Source of the DNA: Candidatus Rifleibacterium amylolyticum
GTDB taxonomy: Bacteria > Muiribacteriota > Ozemobacteria > Ozemobacterales > Ozemobacteraceae
DNA: 64,000 nt
Direction of reading: 5' to 3'
Assembly (NCBI GenBank): GCA_009917695.1
Contig: JAACJG010000019.1
Coordinates: forward strand, 26,110 to 90,109
Shown: piece after piece, positions 1-8,753 of the stretch
Numbering within the stretch: position 1 is the first letter of the stretch
How the letters are laid out: each line of letters starts with the position of its first letter
Notes under the pieces: generated by a model
What the model was told of the DNA's origin: nothing
Databases searched by the model: none
Seen by the model: only the letters and a program-made list of their open reading frames with translations
Made by a program: the position numbers and the translations under genes

Positions 1-1
1 C

Positions 2-1012
2 AATGAAGCCCTCTATCGACAGGCAGTAGTTGAGGGAAAAATAGATGGAGCGATAGACGGCTCGCGCGCCTACAGTGACCAGACGGTCTCTGAGTTCAGG
101 TCACTACGACTCAGCGAAACTCTTATCAAGACACAAAAGGCGCTGGGAAAAGGCTTTCAGAACGCCGCCAGCTCAATCAAACAGTCTTTCAGCGTAAAGA
201 ATCTGGCGATGACCGCCGGAACCTCGATCGCGATAAATCTCGCCAGCCAGCTGATGAACGGTCAGAAAGTCAGCGTCAAGGACGCGGTTAAATCGGTCGC
301 TTCGATGCAGTTCGTCGGCAACGTCGTTGGTTCTTCTCTCGGCGCGGCAGCGGGTCAGGTGTTCACTCCGCTGATCCAGACATTCGTTCCGATTCCTATT
401 GTCGGCACCATTGCCGGCGCGCTGCTGCCTACTCTGACGGCTCTGGTCGGTGGCTCACTCGGTGGCAACCTGGGCAGCGGCATGAGTTTCAAAGCTGCAA
501 TCAAGGCGCTTGATCCAGTAGCCATCGCCGGTCAGGCGGCCGGATCGACTCTCGGCGCCATGCTCGGTTCGATGATTCCAATACCGGTGGTTGGCACCAT
601 GCTGGGCAGCATAGTAGGCGGTATAATCGGCGAAAAGCTCTTTTCAGGTATTGCCAAACTGTTTGGCTACAAAAAGGGTGGTGCGCAAGCTCAGACACCC
701 GCAGCCAGCGAAGTGCAGCAGCCCTACATGCTGAGCGTGCAATCTGCCGACACCATGCCGTTGCCGACACAGTCAATATCGAAGCCAAGTGCCGATCCTT
801 ACGGGGTCAGGCTGGCGCCAGAAGTCGACAAAATCCCTTATGGCCAGATGCACCCGAACCTGAAGAAGGTTAAAGACATCTACGAAGATTCTTATAAAGC
901 TTACGTACAGGCAATCAGCAGCGGTAATCAGACGCTGGCCAAACAGAAACTCGAAGAATTTCTGAGTACAAAAGCCAGATATGAACGCGCTCTCAAGGCC
1001 TACACGAAGTAA
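2..1012 (+). CDS. Gly/Ala-rich hydrophobic protein, 5' end outside window
   Basis: The reading frame is open from the first bases of the window, so the gene starts upstream; 336 residues are visible. The first 70 visible residues are polar. A long Gly/Ala/Val/Ile-rich hydrophobic stretch follows, with an internal repeat: PIPIVGTIAG near visible residue 130 and PIPVVGTMLG near 190. Both copies follow glycine-zipper-like segments that could insert in a membrane. The last 100 residues are polar and end in a Lys/Glu-rich helical tail. Glycine-zipper repeats occur in membrane-associated and pore-forming proteins, but I do not recognise a family and assign no function. An ATG at 209 lies inside the frame but has no strong ribosome binding site, so I treat it as internal. 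Confidence 0.75.
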   Translation, partial: NEALYRQAVVEGKIDGAIDGSRAYSDQTVSEFRSLRLSETLIKTQKALGKGFQNAASSIKQSFSVKNLAMTAGTSIAINLASQLMNGQKVSVKDAVKSVASMQFVGNVVGSSLGAAAGQVFTPLIQTFVPIPIVGTIAGALLPTLTALVGGSLGGNLGSGMSFKAAIKALDPVAIAGQAAGSTLGAMLGSMIPIPVVGTMLGSIVGGIIGEKLFSGIAKLFGYKKGGAQAQTPAASEVQQPYMLSVQSADTMPLPTQSISKPSADPYGVRLAPEVDKIPYGQMHPNLKKVKDIYEDSYKAYVQAISSGNQTLAKQKLEEFLSTKARYERALKAYTK

Positions 1013-1032
1013 GGGCGCGGCGATAAATCATT

Positions 1033-1070
1033 CTCACTCCGTGAGATCCTGCGACTGCGCGCAGGATGAC
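1033..1070. repeat. 38-bp double-hairpin intergenic repeat, copy 1
   Basis: Two adjacent short hairpins: CTCAC/GTGAG, then ATCCTGCG/CGCAGGAT. A second copy at 55713-55750 has CTCAT/ATGAG in the first stem, a compensatory change that keeps the pairing. Both copies lie between convergent genes. This looks like a REP-like dispersed element of the host genome. Confidence 0.6.
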
Positions 1071-1155
1071 CCTGCACCGATTTTTGCAGCCTGGCCTGGC
1101 TGTTCGATTGCGATTACGATGACGAGAACGATTACGCAGAGCACGACACTGAAAA

Positions 1156-3837
1156 TCAGCGAAGAACCGCTATTTTGCCGGATGCACGAAATTTCTGCGT
1201 ATCGGCAGACGCGTTGATGCGGTAGATATAAACTCCGTTGCTGACAGGTTTGCCATGTTTGCTGCATAGATTCCAGTCGGTACCATAAACAGAGGCACCT
1301 TCCGGATCGAGCTGCAGGGTTATCAGATGATGGCCTGCCGTGTCGTAAATTCTGGCTTCGGCATGGTTGATCGGCGACGCACCAGCGAAACTCATTCTAA
1401 TGCGGGCCTGCTGGCGGCAAGGATTGGGGAATACTTCAGCGCGAGCGCTCGCAGATGGAGCCAGGCCCTGACCAGCGATAGAGGCGCGCGTCATATTTCC
1501 GGCGCGATCTGGCAATTCTACCTCAATCTCATTGTTGCCATGATCGAGAGCGGCGACCAGAAGAGCTATGGTCGAAGTTTCCGGTGAATATGAAGCCTTG
1601 ACCTGCCTTTTGTTGGCAAACACACGCATGCCGGAAAAATTCAGGCCAGACAGATCGTCTGAGGCCACAACATCTATCAGCAGATGATTCGCGTCGATCT
1701 GGCGGATTCGAGGCAGCGACAAAGACGGAGCCGCGCGGTCATTGAGCAGATAGTAGCGGCCGGCAGCGCTTACATTAGCCTGCCTGTCTTTTCCAGCTGG
1801 TCGCAAAGGTTGCCAGTCAATTATCGTGCCTGAATCATCAACTCTACACCAGCCTGAACGTGGCGCCCGATAGGTATCAGCACTGAACACTACTGCGGCC
1901 GAAGCTGAGGCGGGAAGTAAAACGTCGAAAGGGCCGGCGAGAACTTCAGCCACCGGAGAAAGCAGCATAGAATCAGACTGAGAAAACATCAGCAAGCCCT
2001 CCGGGTCGATGCTGTCTATTTTCAGATAAACATTAGCAAGGGGCAGCTCGATATTTTGCCGTTCAGGATTGCGCACAGCCGAAAAACTGAACGAACAGGA
2101 GTTATCGCCATAATAGCAGACAGCCTGACCCCGTCCATCACCCGGCAGTTGATAATGAGCCAGATAGGTATCGCTTTCGCCGTCTGCACTTATAAATTCA
2201 GGAGTATCGATGAGGTTGCCAAAAAAGACCCTCAGGGTTGGCGGCGTTTCGATCGGTCCAGAAAAAGATTTGAGAAAGATCAGAATCTGATCGGGAAAAA
2301 CAGGGTGTGCAACCGGGTAAAGAACGAGAGCCGCAGTATCTGTTTTAAAAGAGTAATTTAGAGAGACACCGTCTGAATCTTCGGGGGCAACCGCGAGGGG
2401 CAAAAGAAAATAACGACGCTGTCCGCTGAAATCTGCATTCAAAGTAACCTGCCCTCGATGATCTGGAGTCAGAGGTCTTAAAAAACCGGCTGAATCCTGT
2501 GATATTTCGGCCAGATAAGGCGTCATTCCTTCTTCAAAAGACATGGTGATATTCACCTGGCCTTTTCCATATATCTCTTCGAGCAAGACACTGTTTGGAA
2601 TCGACTGGCCATGCCCCCCGACAAACGAACCGCCGTCATTGGCAAAATAGTGTTTAACAAAACGCAGCGGCAACATTGCGGCAAGCTCTCTGCCGAAAGA
2701 GGCATTTTTGTCAGCAAACTCCCAAAGCGGGTTGCCAGATTCCTCAACGTGCAGCCCCATGACAAAATTGGCAAATGCTTCGGAAAAACTTGTATTCGCC
2801 GAAACGAGAAGGCTATTTATTGCTGCCGCGCCACGCTCGCGCGAATGCACAAGTTCACGTAAAAACTGCTGCTGCAAAGACTGGCCTGCTCCGCCGTACT
2901 TTTCGACAAGCCAGGCTACAAATGCAAACGAGGCACCATATTGCCTGAAAAGAATGTCTTCGCGAAACCAGCTCTCTTTGCTGTTGCTGACGAGATTAAT
3001 TGCCGGATTCTCAAGAAAGCGGGCAAAATGGGGCTCAGGCGGCCAACGTTCACTGTTCTCACCGACCAACCCAGAGAAAACATATTCACAGAACATCGAA
3101 AAGCCTTCGTCAAGCCAGCGATCCTGTTCACCACTCTGGCTGGCGTGCCGTATCGAAAAATTGACCATGTGTTGTAACTCATGCGCCAGAGTGCGATAAA
3201 ACTGGCTACCCTTGTCATCAGGATCACCGGGATCGCCGGGAGCAATATCCATGAAAAACACCGGCTTCTGGTTGCCAAACAGGCTGTCGATATCACGATG
3301 ATCGAAATAGCCTGCCACATAGCCCTCGGCGAAACTGTCTCGAATGTCTACGAGAAAGATGTAAACGCGTTCGTCCGGCAGATTGAATTCGGATGGAATG
3401 ACCGGTCTACCAAACCAGCTGTCGACAGTTGTAAAAACACGATTGTCAAAATTGTCGACAATCTGCGAGTAAATCGCCGAAGCCCTGTCGCCATAAAGAG
3501 CAGCATTTTCGCGCTCGATAAACAGATGACAATGCTTACCCTGCGCAACCAGCTGGCCAACACGATATTCATAATTCCCGGAAGAAAAATTGTATACCTG
3601 AAAACCAACTTCACTTTCGCCCGGAATCAGTTTGACAGCGCGCGAGGCCTCACGAATCTGAGCCCGGAAATTCGAACTGCTGATATATTGTTGGCGCAGA
3701 GTTGCGTCAAGCTCGTTCTTTCGGGCCCTGAGCCGGAAAGTGCCATCGACAACTTCTGCTGCCCCAGCCGGCAAAAAAGATGAGATGACGAAAATCGCCA
3801 GCATAAAAATGACAGCAGTCGGCGATTTAAGCTTCAA
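1156..3837 (-). CDS. Secreted zinc metallopeptidase with C-terminal FlgD/Por-like tail
   Basis: The protein carries AHELQHMVNF near residues 220-230, an HExxH zinc-binding site of the gluzincin type, with a conserved Glu in LDEGFSMFCEY about 25 residues on as a likely third ligand or catalytic-domain signature. The N-terminus is a signal peptide (Lys-rich start, hydrophobic core, cleavage after AGA). The last ~85 residues (FPNPC, then YDTAGHHL and NGVYIYRI) match the FlgD Ig-like/type IX-style C-terminal fold found on secreted proteins. The start is uncertain: TTG at 3837 gives a clean signal peptide and avoids overlap with the upstream gene; TTG at 3876 (906 residues) and ATG at 3804 are alternatives, and none has a clear Shine-Dalgarno. 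It lies directly downstream of the SpoIIE gene and may be cotranscribed with it. Confidence 0.8.
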   Translation of the reverse strand: MKLKSPTAVIFMLAIFVISSFLPAGAAEVVDGTFRLRARKNELDATLRQQYISSSNFRAQIREASRAVKLIPGESEVGFQVYNFSSGNYEYRVGQLVAQGKHCHLFIERENAALYGDRASAIYSQIVDNFDNRVFTTVDSWFGRPVIPSEFNLPDERVYIFLVDIRDSFAEGYVAGYFDHRDIDSLFGNQKPVFFMDIAPGDPGDPDDKGSQFYRTLAHELQHMVNFSIRHASQSGEQDRWLDEGFSMFCEYVFSGLVGENSERWPPEPHFARFLENPAINLVSNSKESWFREDILFRQYGASFAFVAWLVEKYGGAGQSLQQQFLRELVHSRERGAAAINSLLVSANTSFSEAFANFVMGLHVEESGNPLWEFADKNASFGRELAAMLPLRFVKHYFANDGGSFVGGHGQSIPNSVLLEEIYGKGQVNITMSFEEGMTPYLAEISQDSAGFLRPLTPDHRGQVTLNADFSGQRRYFLLPLAVAPEDSDGVSLNYSFKTDTAALVLYPVAHPVFPDQILIFLKSFSGPIETPPTLRVFFGNLIDTPEFISADGESDTYLAHYQLPGDGRGQAVCYYGDNSCSFSFSAVRNPERQNIELPLANVYLKIDSIDPEGLLMFSQSDSMLLSPVAEVLAGPFDVLLPASASAAVVFSADTYRAPRSGWCRVDDSGTIIDWQPLRPAGKDRQANVSAAGRYYLLNDRAAPSLSLPRIRQIDANHLLIDVVASDDLSGLNFSGMRVFANKRQVKASYSPETSTIALLVAALDHGNNEIEVELPDRAGNMTRASIAGQGLAPSASARAEVFPNPCRQQARIRMSFAGASPINHAEARIYDTAGHHLITLQLDPEGASVYGTDWNLCSKHGKPVSNGVYIYRINASADTQKFRASGKIAVLR

Positions 3838-3844
3838 GACTGGC

Positions 3845-5284
3845 TCAGGTAAGGTTGGCAATTGAAAATACCGCAACTGTAATATCGTCTTTGGTTGGTC
3901 CCGTTGAATTTTCGACCAGCGAAGTTATTTCGTTTACTATTTCCTGTGAAGTTTTTGTCCGGCGTTCCAGCAGGAATTTTTTGAGCTCGGCATAGCCATC
4001 CTGGTAGCCTAGATTGTATTCAAAAAAATCGACAAGACCATCAGAATAGAACATAATCTTGTCACCGGCATCAATCGGCACTTCGACCGATTTATATTCG
4101 CTCTCGTTAAAGAGACCGAGCAGCGTTCCGGTTGAAGCCAGCTCATTGATCTCACCCTTCCTGATATCGAGATGCAATGGAAAATCGTGACCAGCGCTGG
4201 CATAGCGAAAACACTTGTTTTCGAGATCGAAAATTCCCCAGATCGCTGAAGAATTGAAACGGGAACGGGCTCCCAGAAATCTTTTCATGGAAATGTTAAT
4301 GTCGGCGAGCAAAAGATCGGGAGGCATATCGAGGCTGGTTTTTTCGTTAAAGAGACAGACAACGACAGCCATTACCAAAGCAGCCGGTATACCCTTGCCG
4401 CTGACATCGCCAATGAGCATACCAAGCCGACCTCTGGCAGGATCTTCGACATAGCGCACAAAATCGCCACCGATAAAGCGGGCCGGGCGGCTGTAAGTTG
4501 CAGCGGAAAGGCCTGGCAGCAAAGGCGCCTCGCGCTGCATGACGCCTTCCTGAACGATGCGCGACATTTCGAGTTCGCGTTGAATCTGCACCTGACGCTC
4601 AGACAAATCTTCGGCGCGCAGTGCGAGTTCTTTGTGCATGCGGTAGTTGTGCAGACAAATCGAAATCTGGTCTGAGAGGATCTCAAGCCGGAAATTATCT
4701 TCTTCGCTGAGCTCACAATCATTGTCGTCACGGCCAACCAGCATACATCCGTAAAAGGTGTGGTTGCATACCAGTGTGGTTCCAGCCAGCGCGCCACGAA
4801 ATTCATGCTCTTTGAAAGCATGCTCGAGAAGGCGATATGACAGTGTAAGGTCATCAAGACCAGGTTCGCTGGCTATCTGGTCAAAATTGACAGCAGCAAA
4901 TCTGTTCAGTTCAATACCAGCAGCTTCAACCGCGACGAAACTGTCTTTCTCAAAATCCATCAAAAAAAGCACCGCCCAGTCGAAACGCCCAAGATCAAGC
5001 ACAGTATCGAGAATTCGGCTGTATGGCCTTTCGCTTTGCAGAATCTGAAGATTGTCCAGTTCATGGACCTTTGAATAAAAGTCGCAAACTTCAATGGCAG
5101 AAGATTGAATAATTATCTGATCGCGCAGATAGGCAAAGCAGATGATAATCATGCCAAAAACCGCCGGTAAAGCCCAGGTATGCACAGGTATCAGCACGGC
5201 CATCAGGGCTATTGCCACCAGCCATAAAAAAACCACAAGCAGCTTTACATTATTAGCCTGATTCAGTGCTGCCCTGCCAGTCAA
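3845..5284 (-). CDS. Membrane-anchored GAF-SpoIIE (PP2C) serine phosphatase
   Basis: Two membrane segments lie at about residues 15-52, then a GAF-like sensor domain (75-210), a short coiled linker and a C-terminal SpoIIE-type PP2C phosphatase domain (260-475). Metal-binding motifs are visible: GGDFVRY, LIGDVSGKGIPAALVM, ASAGHDFPL and FYSDGLVDFFE. Proteins of this type dephosphorylate anti-anti-sigma (STAS) factors in partner-switching pathways; the target here is unknown. The start is TTG, preceded by GAGAGG at a good distance. The gene lies 17 bp after the stop of an unknown 204-residue protein and runs into the metallopeptidase gene, so the three may form one operon. Confidence 0.85.
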   Translation of the reverse strand: MTGRAALNQANNVKLLVVFLWLVAIALMAVLIPVHTWALPAVFGMIIICFAYLRDQIIIQSSAIEVCDFYSKVHELDNLQILQSERPYSRILDTVLDLGRFDWAVLFLMDFEKDSFVAVEAAGIELNRFAAVNFDQIASEPGLDDLTLSYRLLEHAFKEHEFRGALAGTTLVCNHTFYGCMLVGRDDNDCELSEEDNFRLEILSDQISICLHNYRMHKELALRAEDLSERQVQIQRELEMSRIVQEGVMQREAPLLPGLSAATYSRPARFIGGDFVRYVEDPARGRLGMLIGDVSGKGIPAALVMAVVVCLFNEKTSLDMPPDLLLADINISMKRFLGARSRFNSSAIWGIFDLENKCFRYASAGHDFPLHLDIRKGEINELASTGTLLGLFNESEYKSVEVPIDAGDKIMFYSDGLVDFFEYNLGYQDGYAELKKFLLERRTKTSQEIVNEITSLVENSTGPTKDDITVAVFSIANLT

Positions 5285-5301
5285 AATAGAGCCTCTCTCA
5301 G

Positions 5302-5916
5302 TTAATCTTCAAAACTTATGCTGCCCCATTCAGAAAGCCCCACATACAATTTTTTCGGGCTGCGTGCATCGAGATGGAAGCGTGGATCCTTTTCGAGATA
5401 GTTTTTGAGTCTTTGCCTGATCTTGAACAGAAGATCCTTGGTAAATACGTTTTTAAGTTCGAAACTGGCTGTCAGAGGCGACGAAAAGCGCCGCCACATT
5501 TCTGACAGACTTATCGGTTTGCCACGCTTTTTGAGGGTCTTATAAGTGCTTTCGAGCATTGCTTCGAAAAGCTCGGCGCCATTATAGACGTAGAAAAATG
5601 CCACCGGCGGCAGAAAACCGAACTGCGAAATAATTGTGCGCGCCTTTCTGACAAGCTTTTCGCCTTCTCCCTGAAAACCGACCACCTCTGAGCGAAGAAT
5701 TCGCATGAGCATGAGATCGATGTCCTTGCGCGTCAGCGTATCGATCAGGCCGGTATCACCAGGAAAAAATTTGTGCAGAATGAGACGAACTGTCTCAATA
5801 GGTTCAGTGCTCAAAAATTGCAGGTTGCGCCCGTAGGTCTCGGGATTTTTGCTTTTCATTTCCCCGAGAATCTTTTCGAACTGTAGAATAAATTCAAACT
5901 TGGTATCGAATGGCAT
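5302..5916 (-). CDS. Hypothetical protein, 204 residues
   Basis: A soluble, charged, mostly helical protein with no signal peptide or membrane segment. I see no family motif. Lys-rich stretches and an SEMWRRF segment are present. The ATG at 5916 has an AGG about 10 bases upstream and is preferred over an in-frame TTG two codons earlier. It is the first gene of a likely three-gene minus-strand unit with the GAF-SpoIIE phosphatase and the metallopeptidase, so a role in that signalling path is possible but unproven. Confidence 0.7.
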   Translation of the reverse strand: MPFDTKFEFILQFEKILGEMKSKNPETYGRNLQFLSTEPIETVRLILHKFFPGDTGLIDTLTRKDIDLMLMRILRSEVVGFQGEGEKLVRKARTIISQFGFLPPVAFFYVYNGAELFEAMLESTYKTLKKRGKPISLSEMWRRFSSPLTASFELKNVFTKDLLFKIRQRLKNYLEKDPRFHLDARSPKKLYVGLSEWGSISFED

Positions 5917-5978
5917 GCGCAAAACCTAAAATAAATTATTATTTATCTTAGGTTAAGTAGACTGTTAAATCAAGCAAT

Positions 5979-6152
5979 TTATTCGTCTTCGGCAAGCTCT
6001 TCGGTATCTTCGCCCTCGTAGTGACTGCACATATCGATCGAAGGGAGCGAACTCTCGCCAGTAATCTGCAAAAAGCCTTTTTTGATGAACAGCAGAAATC
6101 CGCACAATGATACTGTATACAATCCTGCGAACATCGACAGAACTTCTTTCAT
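5979..6152 (-). CDS. Small single-pass membrane protein, 57 residues
   Basis: A short frame with a strong ribosome binding site (GGAGAGG, 4 bases before ATG). The N-terminal half is a hydrophobic helix (about residues 5-23) followed by two lysines. The C-terminal half is strongly acidic, with a Cys and a His (MCSHYEGED), ending in EELAEDE. The layout suggests one membrane span with an acidic tail. I do not recognise a family. It stands alone between a hypothetical gene and a divergent secreted protein. Confidence 0.65.
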   Translation of the reverse strand: MKEVLSMFAGLYTVSLCGFLLFIKKGFLQITGESSLPSIDMCSHYEGEDTEELAEDE

Positions 6153-6276
6153 TTTACCTCTCCTTCACTTACATGATTATCTATCGGCATTTTTTTTAAT
6201 TTTTCTGACCCCTGCTGATTTTTTGCGTTCTGCTCAGCTATACAACGTTGCATGCCGATAACCAGTACAGAGGCAA

Positions 6277-6918
6277 ATGAATAAATCCATACATCTGATA
6301 CTTGTATTGCTGCTGCTGTTTCCGGTCATGACCCGGGCAGAAGGCCAGACCTGCCCGGTCTGTGGAGCCAAAGAACTTGCGACTCTTGCCATGGTCTGTC
6401 CCGAGTGCGACACCAGTCTGCACAGTTACCAGCTCAAAACACAGCAGAAGCCACGTGCCCGCCTGCGCGTAAGACTCCTTTATACTGGCGGCAGTCCTGA
6501 CCGCATGCCGCATTATGGCAAACTCTATATCAATGGCCGATACTGCGGAAACATCGACATGATAGAAAAACAGAAAGTCGGCGACGAGTTCTCGCAGGTC
6601 TGGTCAAACGGCCTCGGTAAAGACTTTACAGCCTACTATGAAAAGATTGTCGAAAACGTTCCAACAGGCATGCTCAAGATCGAGGTTGAAATGAAATTTT
6701 CGAGGTTCTATGGTTTTGGCAGCAGTCTTAAGAAAGTTATTTTCCCATACACTACTTTCAAAGGCGGAGAAGACACCTCGCTAGACCACTATTTCAGTTC
6801 GGCTTCAACTTTCAGCCAGCACAAACCGGTTAAGCGGCAGCCAATCCCGATAGTTTCCGAGGCAAAACTCCAGGGCGCTGATGGCAACGTGGCTCTTAAC
6901 GTGCCACTTTTCAAATAG
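6277..6918 (+). CDS. Secreted protein with N-terminal zinc ribbon
   Basis: A signal peptide (about residues 1-22) is followed at once by a CPVCG...CPEC pair, a four-cysteine zinc-ribbon-like knuckle that is unusual straight after an export signal. The rest (to residue 213) is beta-rich with no motif I can name. The ATG has AGAGG at 4-5 bases. The next gene, 72 bp downstream, is also a secreted protein. Cytoplasmic proteins more often carry such ribbons, so the combination is odd; function unknown. Confidence 0.75.
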   Translation: MNKSIHLILVLLLLFPVMTRAEGQTCPVCGAKELATLAMVCPECDTSLHSYQLKTQQKPRARLRVRLLYTGGSPDRMPHYGKLYINGRYCGNIDMIEKQKVGDEFSQVWSNGLGKDFTAYYEKIVENVPTGMLKIEVEMKFSRFYGFGSSLKKVIFPYTTFKGGEDTSLDHYFSSASTFSQHKPVKRQPIPIVSEAKLQGADGNVALNVPLFK

Positions 6919-6990
6919 ATGCGGGTATAAACTCGCCGGCAGAAATGCCGATATAAATGACAACAAATAAAATTTTATGAGGCAGACAAT

Positions 6991-7641
6991 ATGGAACAGA
7001 CTAATTCGCGCTGGTTATACATTTTCATTCTGATGAGCCTGATCAGCATAATGCTGTTTCCGCAAAAGGTTCAGGCCGATTCTAACTGGCTCAAATATTT
7101 TCGCAAGGACTCGCTTCTCAACACCTACAAGCGAAGTTATGCAGTATTGGATGACACGCTGTGGATCGGCACACACGGCGATGGCGTAACCGTTAACGAC
7201 GGCAAAAAAGTCATCAGCTATACCAATCGCAACACCCGCACCAGCCCGGCTCTTGATGACGGTCTGGTTTCTGACTACATTACCTGTATCACCTTCGACG
7301 AACAGAATGGACGGGTATGGATTGGCACCAACGCGGGCCTTTCGAGCTGCAATCTGGAAGGTAAAGAGTGGAAACGCTATACTGAAAAGACCGGCCTGCC
7401 CAACTCAGTCATTCGTGATCTGGCAATCGACTCTTCGGGAAGTCTCTGGGTTGGAACTCCTTCCGGCATAGCCATCTATGATGGTGAAAGCTGGAAAAAA
7501 GTGAGCGATAGCAAAGGCCTCGAACAAAACAGCGTGCATTCGATCAAGGTCAAAGGCGACTCGGTATGGGTCGGCACAGTCGGCGGCACAGTCAGCCGCT
7601 ACAAAGATGGCGAATGGCGAACCTTTGTGACTTTTGAATAA
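6991..7641 (+). CDS. Secreted beta-propeller protein (two-component-regulator propeller repeats)
   Basis: A signal peptide or anchor (about residues 10-29) precedes four repeats of the Reg_prop type: LWIGTHGDGV, VWIGTNAGLSSC, LWVGTPSGIAIYDG and VWVGTVGGTVSRY. Such repeats form blades of the sensor propeller of hybrid histidine kinases, but here no kinase domain follows (216 residues in all). Four blades are too few for a closed propeller, so it may oligomerise or be truncated relative to homologues. ATG is preceded by GAGG. A strong terminator follows. Confidence 0.75.
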   Translation: MEQTNSRWLYIFILMSLISIMLFPQKVQADSNWLKYFRKDSLLNTYKRSYAVLDDTLWIGTHGDGVTVNDGKKVISYTNRNTRTSPALDDGLVSDYITCITFDEQNGRVWIGTNAGLSSCNLEGKEWKRYTEKTGLPNSVIRDLAIDSSGSLWVGTPSGIAIYDGESWKKVSDSKGLEQNSVHSIKVKGDSVWVGTVGGTVSRYKDGEWRTFVTFE

Positions 7642-7658
7642 ATAAAAGCTCTTTCTGC

Positions 7659-7690
7659 AAGGCCGGCCTCAGCGCCGGCCTTTTGCTTTT
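7659..7690 (+). terminator. Intrinsic terminator
   Basis: GGCCGGC and GCCGGCC pair around a 6-base loop, followed by TTTTGCTTTT. It ends the propeller gene. Confidence 0.85.
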
Positions 7691-7748
7691 CAGCCGCCCG
7701 CAATTTTTTACGTGGCAGCAGACAGGCGTTTGATGGTAATATCAAGGC

Positions 7749-8753
7749 ATGTTACAGCCCTCACACCGCGGCATATACGAATATCTCTGGTCAGAGCACA
7801 AATACTGCGTGATCGCCATCTCGGTCAAGGCCTTTCAAGGCATGGCCGGAAAACTTGGGCGAAGACCGCAGATTCTTAGCTGGCTGCGGCGTCTGGCGCT
7901 ACTTGCGAGCGAAGAACGGCCGGAACTCTATAACGCGCTGCTCAACGCCTACATGCACATAAAACCTTCTCTAAACCGGCAGCAGCGACATGAACTGATC
8001 GAAACGCTCCTGACAGACAACAACACAGCGGCCGAACTCATTTATCAGCACGCTCTCACATATCATGAGAAGAGTCTATACGGATGCCGCCTGTTTTTCG
8101 AGAGAACACAAGCTATTTACAAATTCTGGGATGCCCAGGATCGACCGGGACTCTGGCTCTGTTTCGGGCCATTTCAGCTGCATCTGACGCCGGAACAGGT
8201 CTTCTCGCGCATTCTTGCCAGCAGCCAGATCAGCGCTGCCGAGCTCAAAGATTGCCTAAATTCTTTAAAATCAGGCATCAATAAAAGCCAGTTTCAGAGC
8301 TGGCCGGTCAAACTTCAGGAAAGCCTGCATCGCGACAACATCGTGGCAACGCCTGGATGTTCAGCCTTCCTTCATCCACGGGCCCAGCTGCTAGACTGCA
8401 GAACCAGCGATTCGCCGTTTCAGGTCGATCTTTACACGGCTACTGCGCTGGTGCTGGAAAAAATCTGGGATAATGCAGAATATGCCGATGACGCTCTGGC
8501 TCGACTGCCACAATATCGAACCTTTAAAGAAGCTTTTACGTCGGCGTTCATCCCTGAAATAGAGTGGCAAGCGGATTTTTGCAGTGACGAGGCCTGGGAT
8601 TTCATTGCCGGGCTTTTCTGGCAGCAGAAATGCGTAGAAGCAGGTCAGTCCGAAGCTATCGACGAAAACTCAACCGATGTAGGAATGCAGGCCGCTGATG
8701 AGGAAATTGACCCCGAAGAGGGTGAACATGGTGACGAGGAATCCGGCTATTGA
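7749..8753 (+). CDS. Protein with DUF1722 (YbgA)-like N-terminal region
   Basis: The N-terminal 125 residues fit the pattern of the DUF1722/YbgA domain: WSEHKYCVIAISVKAF near the start, then NALLNAYMHIKPSLNRQQR and ELIETLL at 62-90. The resemblance is by eye and moderate. The remaining 200 residues are unassigned, and the C-terminus is acidic (DEEIDPEEGEHGDEE). The 3' end overlaps the convergent CcsA gene by 84 bp, so the acidic tail is encoded opposite the CcsA C-terminus. The ribosome binding site is weak. Confidence 0.65.
   Translation: MLQPSHRGIYEYLWSEHKYCVIAISVKAFQGMAGKLGRRPQILSWLRRLALLASEERPELYNALLNAYMHIKPSLNRQQRHELIETLLTDNNTAAELIYQHALTYHEKSLYGCRLFFERTQAIYKFWDAQDRPGLWLCFGPFQLHLTPEQVFSRILASSQISAAELKDCLNSLKSGINKSQFQSWPVKLQESLHRDNIVATPGCSAFLHPRAQLLDCRTSDSPFQVDLYTATALVLEKIWDNAEYADDALARLPQYRTFKEAFTSAFIPEIEWQADFCSDEAWDFIAGLFWQQKCVEAGQSEAIDENSTDVGMQAADEEIDPEEGEHGDEESGY

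Noticed and set aside
981..1267. Short open frames on both strands between the first two genes
   Set aside because: They cover the 38-bp repeat and gene ends, have no ribosome binding site and no protein-like composition.
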